A stretch of 64,000 bases of DNA from Telmatospirillum sp. J64-1 (GCF_006980715.1 NZ_SBHN01000001.1:186001-250000), one strand, 5' to 3'; positions 19,263 through 28,390 are shown, counted from the stretch's first letter. Program-made: numbers and translations. Notes: generated by a model from the sequence alone, not told the origin.

Positions 19263-19285
19263 CCCCTACTCTTCAGGCTGCCCTG

Positions 19286-20296
19286 TCAGTCATAGGTCAG
19301 GTCGCGCGCCTTCCCCCGGAAGACCCAATAGGAGAAGGCGGTGTAACCGGCGATGACCGGGAAGACGATCATGGCGCCGACGAACAGGATCATCAGGCTT
19401 TCGGGGGCGCTTGCTGCCTCATAGAGCGTCAGCTGGTTGGGCACGACATAGGGATAGAAGGAATAGGCCAGCCCGATGAATGCCAGGGTGAACAAGCCCA
19501 TTCCGGCGACAAAGGGAATCCACTGCGGAATCTGCGAATCGTGGGGCATCCGCCGCAGAAGATAGACCAGGGCGCCGAACACCAGCCCGGCGAGCAGGGG
19601 CAGCGGTGCCAGCAGGATGATCTGCGGCATGGCGAACCACTTCTCGTAGATGCGCGCGCTGACCAGCGGCGAGGCGATGGAGATGGCGATGAAGCCGATC
19701 GCCAGCATGATGACCGCGCCCTTGGCGAGATGCAGGGCCCTTTGCTGCAACGCCCCTTCCGTCTTGATGATCAGCCAGCAGGCGCCGATGAATGCATAGC
19801 CGCCGACGACGCAGACGGAAATCAGCGCGGCGAAGGCCATGGTCGCCGGGCTTTGTTCCAGCCCCATGACGTAGAGGCCCAGCATGTAGCCCTGGGTCAG
19901 GGCGGTCAGCAGTGAACCGGCGAAGAAGGCCCGGTTCCAGTACTGCTTGTGGGCGCTCTTGACCTTGGCCCGGAATTCGAAGGCGACCCCTCTGAGGATC
20001 AGGCCGACCAGCATCAGGGCGACCGGCAGGTAGAGGGCCGAGAGGATCACGCCATGGGCCAGGGGGAAGGCGACGAGCAGCAATCCGGCGGCCATCACCA
20101 GCCAGGTTTCGTTGGCATCCCAGAAGGGGCCGATGGAGGCGATCATGCGGTCCTTGTCCTGGTCGGACGCACCGGCGAACAGGATGCCGATCCCCAGGTC
20201 GTAGCCGTCAAGGATGACATAGACGAGGATCGACAGGCCCATCAGGATCGCGAAGGCCAAAGGCAGCCATTGGGCGGAATCAGCAAAGATGGTCAT
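19286..20296 (-). CDS. cydB: cytochrome bd ubiquinol oxidase subunit II
   Basis: A 336-residue integral membrane protein, partner of CydA in the quinol oxidase that reduces O2 to water without proton pumping. It begins MTIFADSAQWLPLAFAILMG, and the typical ILDGYDLGIGILF and WDANETWLVMAAGLLLVAFP segments are present. The gene starts two bases after the cydA stop. No cydX-like small frame was found after it; the convergent mfd gene is only 38 bases away. Confidence 0.96.
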   Translation of the reverse strand: MTIFADSAQWLPLAFAILMGLSILVYVILDGYDLGIGILFAGASDQDKDRMIASIGPFWDANETWLVMAAGLLLVAFPLAHGVILSALYLPVALMLVGLILRGVAFEFRAKVKSAHKQYWNRAFFAGSLLTALTQGYMLGLYVMGLEQSPATMAFAALISVCVVGGYAFIGACWLIIKTEGALQQRALHLAKGAVIMLAIGFIAISIASPLVSARIYEKWFAMPQIILLAPLPLLAGLVFGALVYLLRRMPHDSQIPQWIPFVAGMGLFTLAFIGLAYSFYPYVVPNQLTLYEAASAPESLMILFVGAMIVFPVIAGYTAFSYWVFRGKARDLTYD

Positions 20297-20298
20297 GA

Positions 20299-21660
20299 TC
20301 AACGCTCCGCCTGCAATGCAACGACACCGGCTGCCGGTTCCGCCGCCTGGGGTGTCTCGGTCCCCGACGAGGTTCCCTTCCTGGCGAGATAGAAGATCAC
20401 GCTGATATAGGCCAGGAGCAGCAGCGCATAGGTCACGAGATAAAGCGTCAGGGTGGTGGAAATCATCGAGGCCGGGACCGCGCTTGCGGCATCGGCGGTC
20501 TTCAGGACACCGCTGACCAGCCAGGGCTGGCGGCCGATCTCGGTGACATACCAGCCTGCCAGGGTGGCGATCCAGCCCGAGAAGGTCATGGCGACGAAGC
20601 CGCGCGCCATCCAGGGCGTGATCTCCTTCTTGCGCCACAGCGTCAGCGTCGCCAGCCAGGACAGGCACAACATCGCCATGCCGACGCCCACCATGATGCG
20701 GAAGGCGAAGAAGACCGGCGCGACGGGCGGATGGGCACCCTCGAAATCGTTCAGGCCCGGCACCACGCCGTCGGCGCTGTGACGCAGGATCAGGCTGGCG
20801 CCATTGGGCACGGCCAGTTCGAAGCGGTTCTCCCGCGCCGTCTCGTCGGGCAGGGCGAACAGGACCAGGGGGACATGGCCGCCCGTCTCCCAATTGGCCT
20901 CGATGGCCGCGACCTTCTGCGGCTGGTGTTCCAGGGTGTTCAGCCCGTGCAGGTCTCCGACCACGACTTGGACCGGCGTCAGCACCGCCGCCGTCAGGAT
21001 GCCGCTCACCAGGGCGGCGCGGACCGCCGGGCTGCGGTCGCCGCGCAGCCAGCGATAGGCCGACACGCCCGCGATCAGGAAAGCCGCGGTCAGGCCCGAG
21101 GCGATTAGCATATGGGTGAAGCGGTAGGGGAAGGAGGGGTTGAAGATGATCGCCAGCCAATCCATGGCATGGGCGACGCCGTCGCGCATTTCAAATCCGG
21201 CTGGCGTGTGCATCCAGGAACTCAGCACCAGGATCCAGAAGGCGGACATCAAAGTGCCGATGGCGACCAGGAAGGTGGCCAGGGTATGGATCCGGTTCGA
21301 GACCCGGCGGAAGCCGAACAGCATGATCCCCAGGAAGGATGCCTCCAGGAAGAAGGCCGTCATGATCTCGTAGCCGAGCAGGGGACCGGCGATGTTGCCG
21401 ACCGTCTTCATGAAGCCGGGCCAGTTCGTGCCGAACTGGAAGCTCATGACGATCCCCGACACCACCCCCATCGCGAAGGACAGGGCGAAGATCTTCACCC
21501 AGAACCGGTAGACATCCATCCATTTCATGTCGCCGGTGCGGTTGTAGAGCAGCTTGAAGCCCAACAACATCCAGCTGAGCGCGATGGTGATGGTGGGGAA
21601 AAGGATGTGGAACGAAATATTCGCAGCGAACTGGCTGCGGGCGAGCATGAGAGCGTCCAT
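20299..21660 (-). CDS. cydA: cytochrome bd ubiquinol oxidase subunit I
   Basis: The 453-residue haem-carrying subunit. His18 in NISFHILFPTITIALSW is the haem b595 ligand region, and GRQPW lies in VTEIGRQPWLVSG. At 453 residues it has the short Q-loop of the cyanide-insensitive (CioA) branch; the E. coli protein has 522. This suggests a high-affinity or stress-tolerant oxidase. The start is two bases after the stop of the upstream GbsR/MarR regulator, so gbsR-cydA-cydB is one operon. Confidence 0.96.
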   Translation of the reverse strand: MDALMLARSQFAANISFHILFPTITIALSWMLLGFKLLYNRTGDMKWMDVYRFWVKIFALSFAMGVVSGIVMSFQFGTNWPGFMKTVGNIAGPLLGYEIMTAFFLEASFLGIMLFGFRRVSNRIHTLATFLVAIGTLMSAFWILVLSSWMHTPAGFEMRDGVAHAMDWLAIIFNPSFPYRFTHMLIASGLTAAFLIAGVSAYRWLRGDRSPAVRAALVSGILTAAVLTPVQVVVGDLHGLNTLEHQPQKVAAIEANWETGGHVPLVLFALPDETARENRFELAVPNGASLILRHSADGVVPGLNDFEGAHPPVAPVFFAFRIMVGVGMAMLCLSWLATLTLWRKKEITPWMARGFVAMTFSGWIATLAGWYVTEIGRQPWLVSGVLKTADAASAVPASMISTTLTLYLVTYALLLLAYISVIFYLARKGTSSGTETPQAAEPAAGVVALQAER

Positions 21661-21662
21661 GA

Positions 21663-22244
21663 CTAGCCATTCTCCTCCGCGTCCTTGCGGGCGCGGCCGC
21701 CCGGCAAGGTGAACAGGCGGTCCTTGACCTCGAGGACCTTCTGGACCTTCGACCCCAGGGTCAGCAATTGGATCAGGCGCTCAGTTTCGAGACGGCGCAC
21801 ATCCGCATACCAGTTGTCCAAGGTCTCGATCAGGTCATGCATCTCGCGCATGCGCTCTTGCGCGTGGCGCTCCTCCTCGCTTCCCGGCGATTGCATGAGG
21901 AGCTCGCGCAGCATGGACAAGGTGGGGTCGATCTCGCGCTTCTTCCGCTCTTCGGCGAGGATGCGGACGATCGCCCAGACGTCGCCGGGAGTGGTGAAGT
22001 GGTCCCGGCGGTCGCCGGGCATGTGTTTCATCAGGGCGAGGTTCCAGGACTGAAGCTCCTTCAGCCCCATGCTGACATTGGAGCGGGAGAAGCCAAGCGT
22101 CTCGGAGATTTCTTCCGCATTCAGCGGGCGCGGGGCCACGAAGAGCAGCGCGTAAATCTGCCCCACTGTCCGATTGATACCCCATCGGCTGCCCATTTCA
22201 CCGAAATGCAGGACAAAAGACTGGATGAGCGGCGGCATATCCAT
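21663..22244 (-). CDS. GbsR/MarR family transcriptional regulator
   Basis: A 193-residue protein with a winged helix-turn-helix (LNAEEISETLGFSRSNVSMG, about residues 41-60) and a helical dimerisation tail, characteristic of GbsR-like MarR proteins (MGSRWGINRTVGQIYALLF at the N-terminus). It is the first gene of the cydAB operon, and two-base spacing to cydA implies tight coupling. It probably controls bd oxidase expression; a strong dyad lies 15 bases upstream of its start. Confidence 0.9.
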   Translation of the reverse strand: MDMPPLIQSFVLHFGEMGSRWGINRTVGQIYALLFVAPRPLNAEEISETLGFSRSNVSMGLKELQSWNLALMKHMPGDRRDHFTTPGDVWAIVRILAEERKKREIDPTLSMLRELLMQSPGSEEERHAQERMREMHDLIETLDNWYADVRRLETERLIQLLTLGSKVQKVLEVKDRLFTLPGGRARKDAEENG

Positions 22245-22258
22245 AAGTTTATTCCGGT

Positions 22259-22280
22259 TATTTCAGTATTTTCTGAAATA
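22259..22280. promoter_or_regulatory. operator-like dyad before gbsR-cydAB
   Basis: TATTTCAG and CTGAAATA are perfect 8-bp arms separated by TATTTT, 15 bases upstream of the gbsR start. MarR-family repressors bind AT-rich dyads of this size, so autoregulation is likely. The rest of 22281-22453 up to the larB stop holds no recognisable gene. Confidence 0.55.
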
Positions 22281-22453
22281 TACGAACTTGCAGAACAAGG
22301 CGCAAGCTCTCCTCCGGACAACTCGTTCCGGAGGAAATGACACCGGCAACTTATGCGTTTCTTTCGGCGACCTTCGGAAACGAGAGGGGGATGGCGCCGC
22401 GACGGCATGGGGAGGAGGGAATACTGTCAGACATTGCCGCAGCGCCGCAGGAA

Positions 22454-23134
22454 TTACCTTTGTAAAAGTAGGGCCTTCTGGCTGTTCAGGATCCGCAGGG
22501 CGGCGCAGGCGGCTCCATAGCCGTTGTCGATATTCACCACGACGACGCCTGGGGCGCAGCTGGACAAGGCGGCGTCCAGGGCTGCGCGGCCGCCCTCGGC
22601 GACGCCATAGCCCACCGATGTCGGCACGGCGATGACGGACCCGGGCACCAATCCCGCCACGACGCTGGGCAGGGCGGCATCCATGCCCGCGAAGACCAGC
22701 AGCACCGACATCTTCCGCAGCCCCTCCACTTCCTCCAGCAGGCGCCATAGGCCGGCCACGCCGACATCCGCCACGACCGCCGCCGGAATGCCGGAATAGG
22801 CCAATGTCCGCCGGGCCTCGGCGGCGACGCGGGCATCGGAGGTGCCGGCGGTGACGAGCGCGATTTCCGGAGGCGAGTCGGGAAGGCTCAGCTCGCCCAG
22901 GATGGCGGTTTGGGACAGCGGATCGTAATCCAGCAGGGCGCGGACATGTTCCGGCTGTTCGGCCATCATCTGCGGCGTCAGCCTTGTAAGCAGAAGGCGC
23001 CGTCCCTCCGCCGCCGCGTCCTCGACGATGGCCGCGACGCGCTCGGCGGTCTTGGATTGCGCGAAGACGGCCTCTTCGAGACCGATACGGCCGATGCGTG
23101 CCTTGTCGAAGCGTACTCCTTGCTCATCCAGCAT
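22454..23134 (-). CDS. larB: nickel pincer cofactor biosynthesis protein LarB
   Basis: A 226-residue enzyme that carboxylates and hydrolyses nicotinic acid adenine dinucleotide, the first step to the nickel-pincer nucleotide (NPN). The PurE-like C-terminal domain shows IALVTAGTSDARVAAEA, DVGVAGLWRLLEE, GMDAALPSVVAGLVPGSVIA and PTSVGYGVAEGG. The start at 23134 (MLDEQGVRFDKARIGRIGLE) fits family lengths and overlaps the larE stop by 11 bases; the ATG further upstream would overlap more. It is the last gene of the larC-larE-larB operon. Confidence 0.95.
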   Translation of the reverse strand: MLDEQGVRFDKARIGRIGLEEAVFAQSKTAERVAAIVEDAAAEGRRLLLTRLTPQMMAEQPEHVRALLDYDPLSQTAILGELSLPDSPPEIALVTAGTSDARVAAEARRTLAYSGIPAAVVADVGVAGLWRLLEEVEGLRKMSVLLVFAGMDAALPSVVAGLVPGSVIAVPTSVGYGVAEGGRAALDAALSSCAPGVVVVNIDNGYGAACAALRILNSQKALLLQR

Positions 23135-23933
23135 GATTGAACGCGCTCCCTTGTTGATAGGCTTCCAGGCGTAGCGATGCGGCATGGGCGCCATGAGTTT
23201 CCGCGAGACGGCGGGCTTCCGTTTCCAGCGCCCGCCTCTGTTCGTCCGACATGCGCGCCAGCAGGGTGCTGTCCACTTCCAGCGCGAGGCCCCCAGCGCG
23301 GACGCGGCAACGCAGGGTCACGGGGCCGAGGCGGTCCCGCATCCTCCGTTCGACGGCTTCGATCATCCGCAGGATTTGCGGATCGATCCGCAGCCCGGTC
23401 TCGACGCGGCTGGCGAGGCAGGGGCTGGAGGGCAGTTCGGCGATATCCGGCAGGCCGAGTTGCCGGGCCAGACTGCGCACGGCGGCCTTGTCCATTCCGG
23501 CCTCGACATAGGGATGGACCACGCCATGGTCCTTCGCCGCCGCCAGGCCCGGCCGGAAATCGCCGAGGTCGTCCCGATTGGTTCCGGACATGATGACGGC
23601 ACCCCTGCCGTCCAGTTGGCGGGCGATCGCACCATAAAGATTGGTCTTGCAGTGAAAGCAGCGGTGCAGGGGATTGCGCAGGTAGTCGGGATCGGAGAAT
23701 TCTCCGGCATCGATGATGTGCAGCATTATGCCTTCCTTGTCGGCATGGTGCTGCACGCGCTCGGTCGCCTCGCGGGGCACGGCGGGGGAAACGGCGTGGT
23801 AGGCCGCCACGCCGCCTTTTCCCGCCCGCAGCCTTTGGGCGGTGACGGCGAGGGTGAGGCTGTCGACGCCGCCGCTGACGGCGATGGCCAGCCGGTCGGG
23901 ACGGGTGAGGATCGAAGCAAGAGTCTCCATCAT
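23124..23933 (-). CDS. larE: ATP-dependent sulfur transferase LarE
   Basis: The 269-residue PP-loop enzyme that adenylates the LarB product and inserts sulfur to make the bis-thiocarboxylate. The PP-loop SGGVDS is at residues 20-25. Cysteines at 92 and 95 (RCFHCKTNLY) and 172 (SSPCLASR) give the three-cysteine set of the [4Fe-4S]-type LarE, whereas the L. plantarum enzyme has only the last one and sacrifices its sulfur. The start overlaps the larC stop (ATGA). Confidence 0.95.
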   Translation of the reverse strand: MMETLASILTRPDRLAIAVSGGVDSLTLAVTAQRLRAGKGGVAAYHAVSPAVPREATERVQHHADKEGIMLHIIDAGEFSDPDYLRNPLHRCFHCKTNLYGAIARQLDGRGAVIMSGTNRDDLGDFRPGLAAAKDHGVVHPYVEAGMDKAAVRSLARQLGLPDIAELPSSPCLASRVETGLRIDPQILRMIEAVERRMRDRLGPVTLRCRVRAGGLALEVDSTLLARMSDEQRRALETEARRLAETHGAHAASLRLEAYQQGSAFNHAG

Positions 23934-25120
23934 TCCGCCCCCTCCCTTTCGGCCTGGGCGCGGACCCGCTGGCGCGTCCGATGGGTGGTCGCCAGGGCGG
24001 CCAGATCATCCGCCTCGGCCTTGACGGTTTCGCCCTGGGGGCGCTGCGCCGTCTTGATCCTCACCGTTCCGGCCTCCGTCTCCGCCGATCCGTGACGGCG
24101 GGGAAGGGTGGAGCGCAGCACTTCGTGGCAGCGCACCCCCAGAGTCGTCGTCTGGGCGAAGAAAGCCGACAGCAGGTTCTCATAGGCGCCGGGCCGGCTC
24201 AGGACCTCGACCCGGATCACGAAGCGCCCCTTCTTGCCCTGGACGGTGGAGGTCGTGACATCGACCACGCCCGGCAGGCCGCGCAGGACATCGACGGCGA
24301 TGGCGATGTCTTCAGGAGTCTGGTCGTCGAGGTCGACCGCCGCGCATAGCAGCCTTTCCCATTGTGCTTCCGGCGCCGGGGCAGGGGCCTCCAGCACCGT
24401 CAGGCGCAGGGCGTTGAGGGTACGGGGCAGGTTCCGCATGCCAAGGCCGGTGCCGGTTCCCTTCAAACGCCCGGCCAGGCCGCCGCCGAAGGTGCAACCG
24501 AGATGCCGCAGGATCGCCGCCCCGGTGGGCGTCACCCGCTCGCCGCTCAGGCCGTCGTCATGGACGGGCATCCCGCGCAGGAGGAGGGCGGTCGCCGGGG
24601 CTGGAACCGGGACGATGCCATGATCCGTCCGCACGCTGCCGCTTCCCATGGGCAAGGACCCGCAGAACCAGGAGACCTCGCCCAGGCTGTCGATGAGGAC
24701 GGCCGCCGCCACGACATCGATCAGGGAATCCCAGGCGCCGACCTCATGGAAGACGACATGTTCGGTGCTGGTGCCATGCACCTCCGCCTCGGCCTCGGCC
24801 AGCAGGCGGTAGATGTCCAATGCCCGCCGCCGCGCGCCTTCGCCGATGGTAGACTCTTCGATGCGGCCGCAGATCTCGCGATAGGAAGAATGGGAATGAT
24901 GGCCGTGCCCGGGCGTTTCGACGTGGAAGCGTTTGCCCTGGAAGCCGGACACCACTGTCTGCTCGATGCGCCACGAAACATGCGGCGGCAGGGCGAGGGA
25001 GGCGAGGGCGCGAGTCAGTGCTTCCTCGCGTTCGGGGAAGGCGTCGAGCAATGCCGCCACCATCATGTCTCCCGCGACTCCACCCAGCGGGTCGAGTCGA
25101 ATGGCCAGATTATCCTTCAT
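23930..25120 (-). CDS. larC: nickel insertion protein LarC
   Basis: This 396-residue protein is the CTP-dependent cyclometallase that puts nickel into the pincer nucleotide. It opens RLDPLGGVAGDMMVAALLDA, has the histidine-rich GHGHHSHSSY stretch (likely nickel binding) and continues with HEVGAWDSLIDVVAAA. The start at 25120 is set by AGGAG eight bases upstream; the frame continues 61 codons further without a ribosome site. LarC is split by a frameshift in some lactobacilli but is one intact frame here. It is divergent from the larA-like gene across 253 bases. Confidence 0.95.
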   Translation of the reverse strand: MKDNLAIRLDPLGGVAGDMMVAALLDAFPEREEALTRALASLALPPHVSWRIEQTVVSGFQGKRFHVETPGHGHHSHSSYREICGRIEESTIGEGARRRALDIYRLLAEAEAEVHGTSTEHVVFHEVGAWDSLIDVVAAAVLIDSLGEVSWFCGSLPMGSGSVRTDHGIVPVPAPATALLLRGMPVHDDGLSGERVTPTGAAILRHLGCTFGGGLAGRLKGTGTGLGMRNLPRTLNALRLTVLEAPAPAPEAQWERLLCAAVDLDDQTPEDIAIAVDVLRGLPGVVDVTTSTVQGKKGRFVIRVEVLSRPGAYENLLSAFFAQTTTLGVRCHEVLRSTLPRRHGSAETEAGTVRIKTAQRPQGETVKAEADDLAALATTHRTRQRVRAQAEREGAE

Positions 25121-25373
25121 AAGCGGACTCCTGCAAAGCGATGAACCGCCGGGCAGTGCTGCCTCGGCTACAGCCGGAGAGGAGCGCGGGATGCTGCGGC
25201 CTGGACCCTGCCGCATGGACCCGAAGCGACGTTCCCTGTTAGGTCGAGATGGCTTGCTTGTCTGCTTTTGTTGCCATATTGTCAGATTAACATACAAATT
25301 CACGCCACGCGCGTTCTTTCTGTCGGAGGTGGCGGAAAATTAATGCAGCGATCAAGCTGCGGGAGGGAACAAG

Positions 25374-26705
25374 ATGGCCATAAGCACGACATTCCCAGTT
25401 GTTAATTTTCCTCACCTCTCCGAGGTGCAGCTTCCCCTGGTGGCGCCGGTCAGGCTGTATCACCGGGAAGGACAGCCCATCACCGATATCGCCGGGCGCA
25501 CCCGGCAGATCGTCCGCTCGGCGGCCCGGCTCCAGGCTCTCGCCCCCGGCGCCAGTGTGGCGATCGGCGTGGGCAGCCGCGGCATTTCCGCCGTTTCCGA
25601 GATCGTCGCGGCCGTCGTGGCCGAATTGAAGGCTATGGGGCTTCAGCCTTTCATCGTCCCGGCGATGGGCAGCCATGGGGGCGGAACGGCGGAAGGCCAG
25701 GAAGCCGTACTGGCGAAGCTGGGCGTGCGGGAGGAAACCGTCGGGGCGCCGGTGCGGGCCACCATGGAGGTGGTGGATTACGGCAAGACGCGCGACGGCA
25801 TCGACTGCAAGTTCGACGGCAATGCCGCCGGGGCCGATGGCATCATCGTCATCAACCGCGTGAAATCGCACACTACCTTCGACCGCCCGATCGAAAGCGG
25901 CCTGACCAAGATGGTCGCCGTCGGTTTCGGCAAGGCGGAAGGCGCGCGGCGGGTCCACAAGCTGGGGCCGCGCGGCCTGCGCGACGTCCTGCCGGAACTG
26001 GCGTCGATCGCCCTGCGCAATGCGCCGATCGCACTCGGCATCGCCCTGGTCGAGGATTCCCACAAGCGCATCGTCTGCCTGGAAGGGGCGGCGCCGGAGG
26101 AGTTCCATACCACAGACGAACGCCTTCTCGTCGAGGCCAAATCCTATCTTGCCCGCTTGCCCTTCGAGCAGCTGGATGTCCTGATCGTCGAGCGGATCGG
26201 CAAGGAGATCAGCGGAACGGGGATGGATTATGCCGTTTCGGGACGCACCGATATCCGGGGCGTGCCCAATCCGCCCGCACCCTTCATCCACAAGATCGGC
26301 GTCCTGAACCTGACAAAGGAGACGGGCGGGAATTCCATCGGCCTGGGCGTGGCGGATTTCACCACGAAGGCCGCCGCCGATGCCGTCGACTTCCGTTCCA
26401 CCTATATGAACGCCCTGACGGCGGCGCTGGTCGAGAAGTCGCGGATTCCCGTCGTCCTGCCCACCGAGCGCGACGTCATCGCCGCCGCCGTGACGACCTC
26501 CTGGGTACTCAACGACAGCGATGCCAGGTTCTGCCTGATCGCCTCGACCATGCATCTGGACGAGATCCTGGTTTCCCCCGCGGTGCTTCGGGACCTGCCG
26601 ATCGCCGGAAAGGCCGAACAGATCGGGGATCTTCGCCCCCTGGCCTTCGACGATGCGGGCCGGCTGCGCGACTCCTTGTGGGCGAGGTTCACGGGAAAAG
26701 AGTGA
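25374..26705 (+). CDS. LarA-like nickel-dependent racemase/epimerase (DUF2088)
   Basis: A 443-residue member of the LarA superfamily, which uses the NPN cofactor made by the divergent larCEB operon. Candidate cofactor and catalytic residues are His101 (AMGSHGGG), His166 (VKSHTTFD), Lys179 (GLTKM) and His195 (RRVH). The Lys-to-His distance of 16 equals that between Lys184 and His200 in L. plantarum lactate racemase. The sequence differs clearly from lactate racemase itself, so the substrate may be another 2-hydroxy acid. The adjacent dehydratase, DapA-family lyase and aldolase genes favour a sugar acid. A GGGAGG site precedes the ATG. Confidence 0.88.
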   Translation: MAISTTFPVVNFPHLSEVQLPLVAPVRLYHREGQPITDIAGRTRQIVRSAARLQALAPGASVAIGVGSRGISAVSEIVAAVVAELKAMGLQPFIVPAMGSHGGGTAEGQEAVLAKLGVREETVGAPVRATMEVVDYGKTRDGIDCKFDGNAAGADGIIVINRVKSHTTFDRPIESGLTKMVAVGFGKAEGARRVHKLGPRGLRDVLPELASIALRNAPIALGIALVEDSHKRIVCLEGAAPEEFHTTDERLLVEAKSYLARLPFEQLDVLIVERIGKEISGTGMDYAVSGRTDIRGVPNPPAPFIHKIGVLNLTKETGGNSIGLGVADFTTKAAADAVDFRSTYMNALTAALVEKSRIPVVLPTERDVIAAAVTTSWVLNDSDARFCLIASTMHLDEILVSPAVLRDLPIAGKAEQIGDLRPLAFDDAGRLRDSLWARFTGKE

Positions 26706-26804
26706 GGGCTGCCGCTGCAGCCTTGCCGTCCTCTCGCCTCTGTGGGCCGAAGCTGCCATACTCCGGCACGGATGCAGCTTCGGCCCGTTGGAAAGGATGC
26801 CGCC

Positions 26805-27233
26805 ATGGAAACGCAGGAAATCTACCGGGGACGCCTGATCGATCACATCCAGCTCGTGGTGCGGGACCTGGCGGCCAGCCGCCGCTTCTACGAGGCGGTC
26901 CTGGCCGAACTCGGCATTCCCCTGGGCGGTGCCGCGGAGGATTACTTCTGGGTGGACGAGCTGTTCGTCTCGACCGCCGATAGCCCGGCGGCGCAAGGGG
27001 CACTGACCGGCCGCCACCATCTCGCCTTCCAGGCCAAGGACCGCGCGATGGTCGATGCCTTCTACAAGGCCGGTCTCCAGAATGGCGGCCGGGATAACGG
27101 CAAGCCGGGCCAGCGCCCCTATCATCCCGGCTATTACGGGGCCTTCCTGCTCGACCCGGATGGTAACAACATCGAGGCCGTCTATCATGGCGAGGCAAAT
27201 CGCAGCGCCGAGGCGATAAAGGTCACCTTCTGA
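26805..27233 (+). CDS. VOC family protein (glyoxalase/dioxygenase fold)
   Basis: A 142-residue vicinal-oxygen-chelate protein. It has one beta-alpha-beta-beta-beta pair set: DHIQLVVRDLAASRRFYEAV at the start and HHLAFQAKDRAMVDAFYKA, LDPDGNNIEAVYHG at the metal-binding half (His about 11, His about 68, Glu about 125). The start at 26805 follows GAAAGGATGCCGCC. It is 99 bases behind the larA-like gene on the same strand and is followed by a strong hairpin. Function is not predictable beyond metal-dependent lyase, isomerase or dioxygenase. Confidence 0.88.
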   Translation: METQEIYRGRLIDHIQLVVRDLAASRRFYEAVLAELGIPLGGAAEDYFWVDELFVSTADSPAAQGALTGRHHLAFQAKDRAMVDAFYKAGLQNGGRDNGKPGQRPYHPGYYGAFLLDPDGNNIEAVYHGEANRSAEAIKVTF

Positions 27234-27234
27234 A

Positions 27235-27265
27235 CCGCCCTTGGGCGGAGGGCGCCCAAGGGCGG
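27235..27265 (+). terminator. 13-bp perfect hairpin after VOC gene
   Basis: CCGCCCTTGGGCG and CGCCCAAGGGCGG flank a GAGGG loop, two bases after the VOC stop codon. There is no U tract. The position and the long stem make it a likely transcription end or mRNA 3' stabiliser for the larA-VOC unit. Confidence 0.7.
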
Positions 27266-27308
27266 CCGAACTTGTCAAACATATTTGGCATCCGGGAGGC
27301 CCCACAAG

Positions 27309-27348
27309 GCGCGCGGATTTTCGAGATGTATTCTCAAATCTCGCGCGC
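27309..27348. other. second stem-loop in leader of DapA-family gene
   Basis: GCGCGCGGATTT (27309-27320) pairs with AAATCTCGCGCGC (27336-27348) over 12 bp with a single bulged T, leaving a 15-base loop. It lies 97 bases before the DapA-family gene start, downstream of the first hairpin. It may be part of a 5' leader RNA or a terminator of readthrough. No known riboswitch was recognised. Confidence 0.45.
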
Positions 27349-27445
27349 CCCTACCCGATGGCACCCTAGCCTATTGTAATGTTGCCTGACTTATATAAGA
27401 CGTGTACCCTGCGCTTTCCCACTGGCGGTTGCAGGGAGGGCGTCC

Positions 27446-28390
27446 ATGAAAAAAGAGAGCATTGCCCAAGCCGACCTCACCCGGTCGGTCATTTCAGTAC
27501 CCCCGCTGGCTCTGAATGCCGATTTCAGCCTGAACGAGGCCGAGAACCGCCGCCTGATCGAATGGATGCATGCGGGCGGTGTCACCACCTATCTCTACGG
27601 CGGCAACGCCAATCTCTATAATTACGGCGCGGCGGATTTTCCGGCATTGCTGGACATGCTGGAACGCATCTGCCCCGAGGACGGGTGGATGATCCCATCC
27701 GTGGGGGCGGATTACGGCAAGGCCCTGGATCAACTCAGGCTTCTGCGCGACCGGGATTTCCCCACTGCGATGGTCCTGCCGCTGACCTTTCCGTCCACCA
27801 GCCAAGGATTGGCGACCGGCCTGCGGCGCTTGGCCGATGCCTATGGGCGCCAGTTGATTGCCTATATCAAGACCGAGGATTTCCTGGCTCCGAAAGACCT
27901 GGCCGCCCTTTTCGCGGACGGAGTGCTGTGCTCCGTCAAATATGCGGTCGTCCGCGAGCAGCCCTCCCATGACCCTTATCTCGCCGCCCTGGTCGATGCC
28001 GCCGGCAGCGACCGCATCGTCAGCGGCATCGGCGAACGCCCGGTGATCGACCATGTGCAGGGCTTCGGCCTGACCGGCTTCACCTCCGGTTCGGTCTGCC
28101 TGGCGCCGCGCCTGTCCACCGCAATCCTGCATGCCCTGCGGGACGGAGAGGTGGAGAAAGCTGCGCAGCTGCGCGAGATGTTCCTGCCGCTGGAAGACCT
28201 GCGCGACGCCCATTCGCCGATCCGCGTCCTGCATGCGGCGGTGCGTCTGGGCGGTGTCGCCGATACCGGGCCGATGATGCCCTTCCTGTCGGAATTGGAC
28301 GATCCGGCGGTGCTGGACCGCATTGCGGCGGCGGCCACGGCACTGCGGCAGGCCGACCAATCCCCTGCCGGGGCCGCGCTGCCGGTATGA
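27446..28390 (+). CDS. dihydrodipicolinate synthase (DapA/NAL) family protein
   Basis: A 314-residue TIM-barrel of the Schiff-base aldolase/lyase superfamily. Features are TYLYGGNANLYNY at the substrate loop, IPSVGADYGKALDQLR, and the candidate Schiff-base lysine in LCSVKYAVVRE (about residue 156). Family members include 2-keto-3-deoxy-aldonate aldolases and L-2-keto-3-deoxyarabonate dehydratase. The IlvD/Edd dehydratase encoded next makes exactly such 2-keto-3-deoxy acids, so a sugar-acid role is favoured over lysine synthesis. It leads a same-strand series of three genes. Confidence 0.88.
   Translation: MKKESIAQADLTRSVISVPPLALNADFSLNEAENRRLIEWMHAGGVTTYLYGGNANLYNYGAADFPALLDMLERICPEDGWMIPSVGADYGKALDQLRLLRDRDFPTAMVLPLTFPSTSQGLATGLRRLADAYGRQLIAYIKTEDFLAPKDLAALFADGVLCSVKYAVVREQPSHDPYLAALVDAAGSDRIVSGIGERPVIDHVQGFGLTGFTSGSVCLAPRLSTAILHALRDGEVEKAAQLREMFLPLEDLRDAHSPIRVLHAAVRLGGVADTGPMMPFLSELDDPAVLDRIAAAATALRQADQSPAGAALPV

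Noticed and set aside
19248-19285. A cydX gene after cydB
   Set aside because: Only 38 bases separate cydB from the convergent mfd stop, which leaves no room for a CydX frame.
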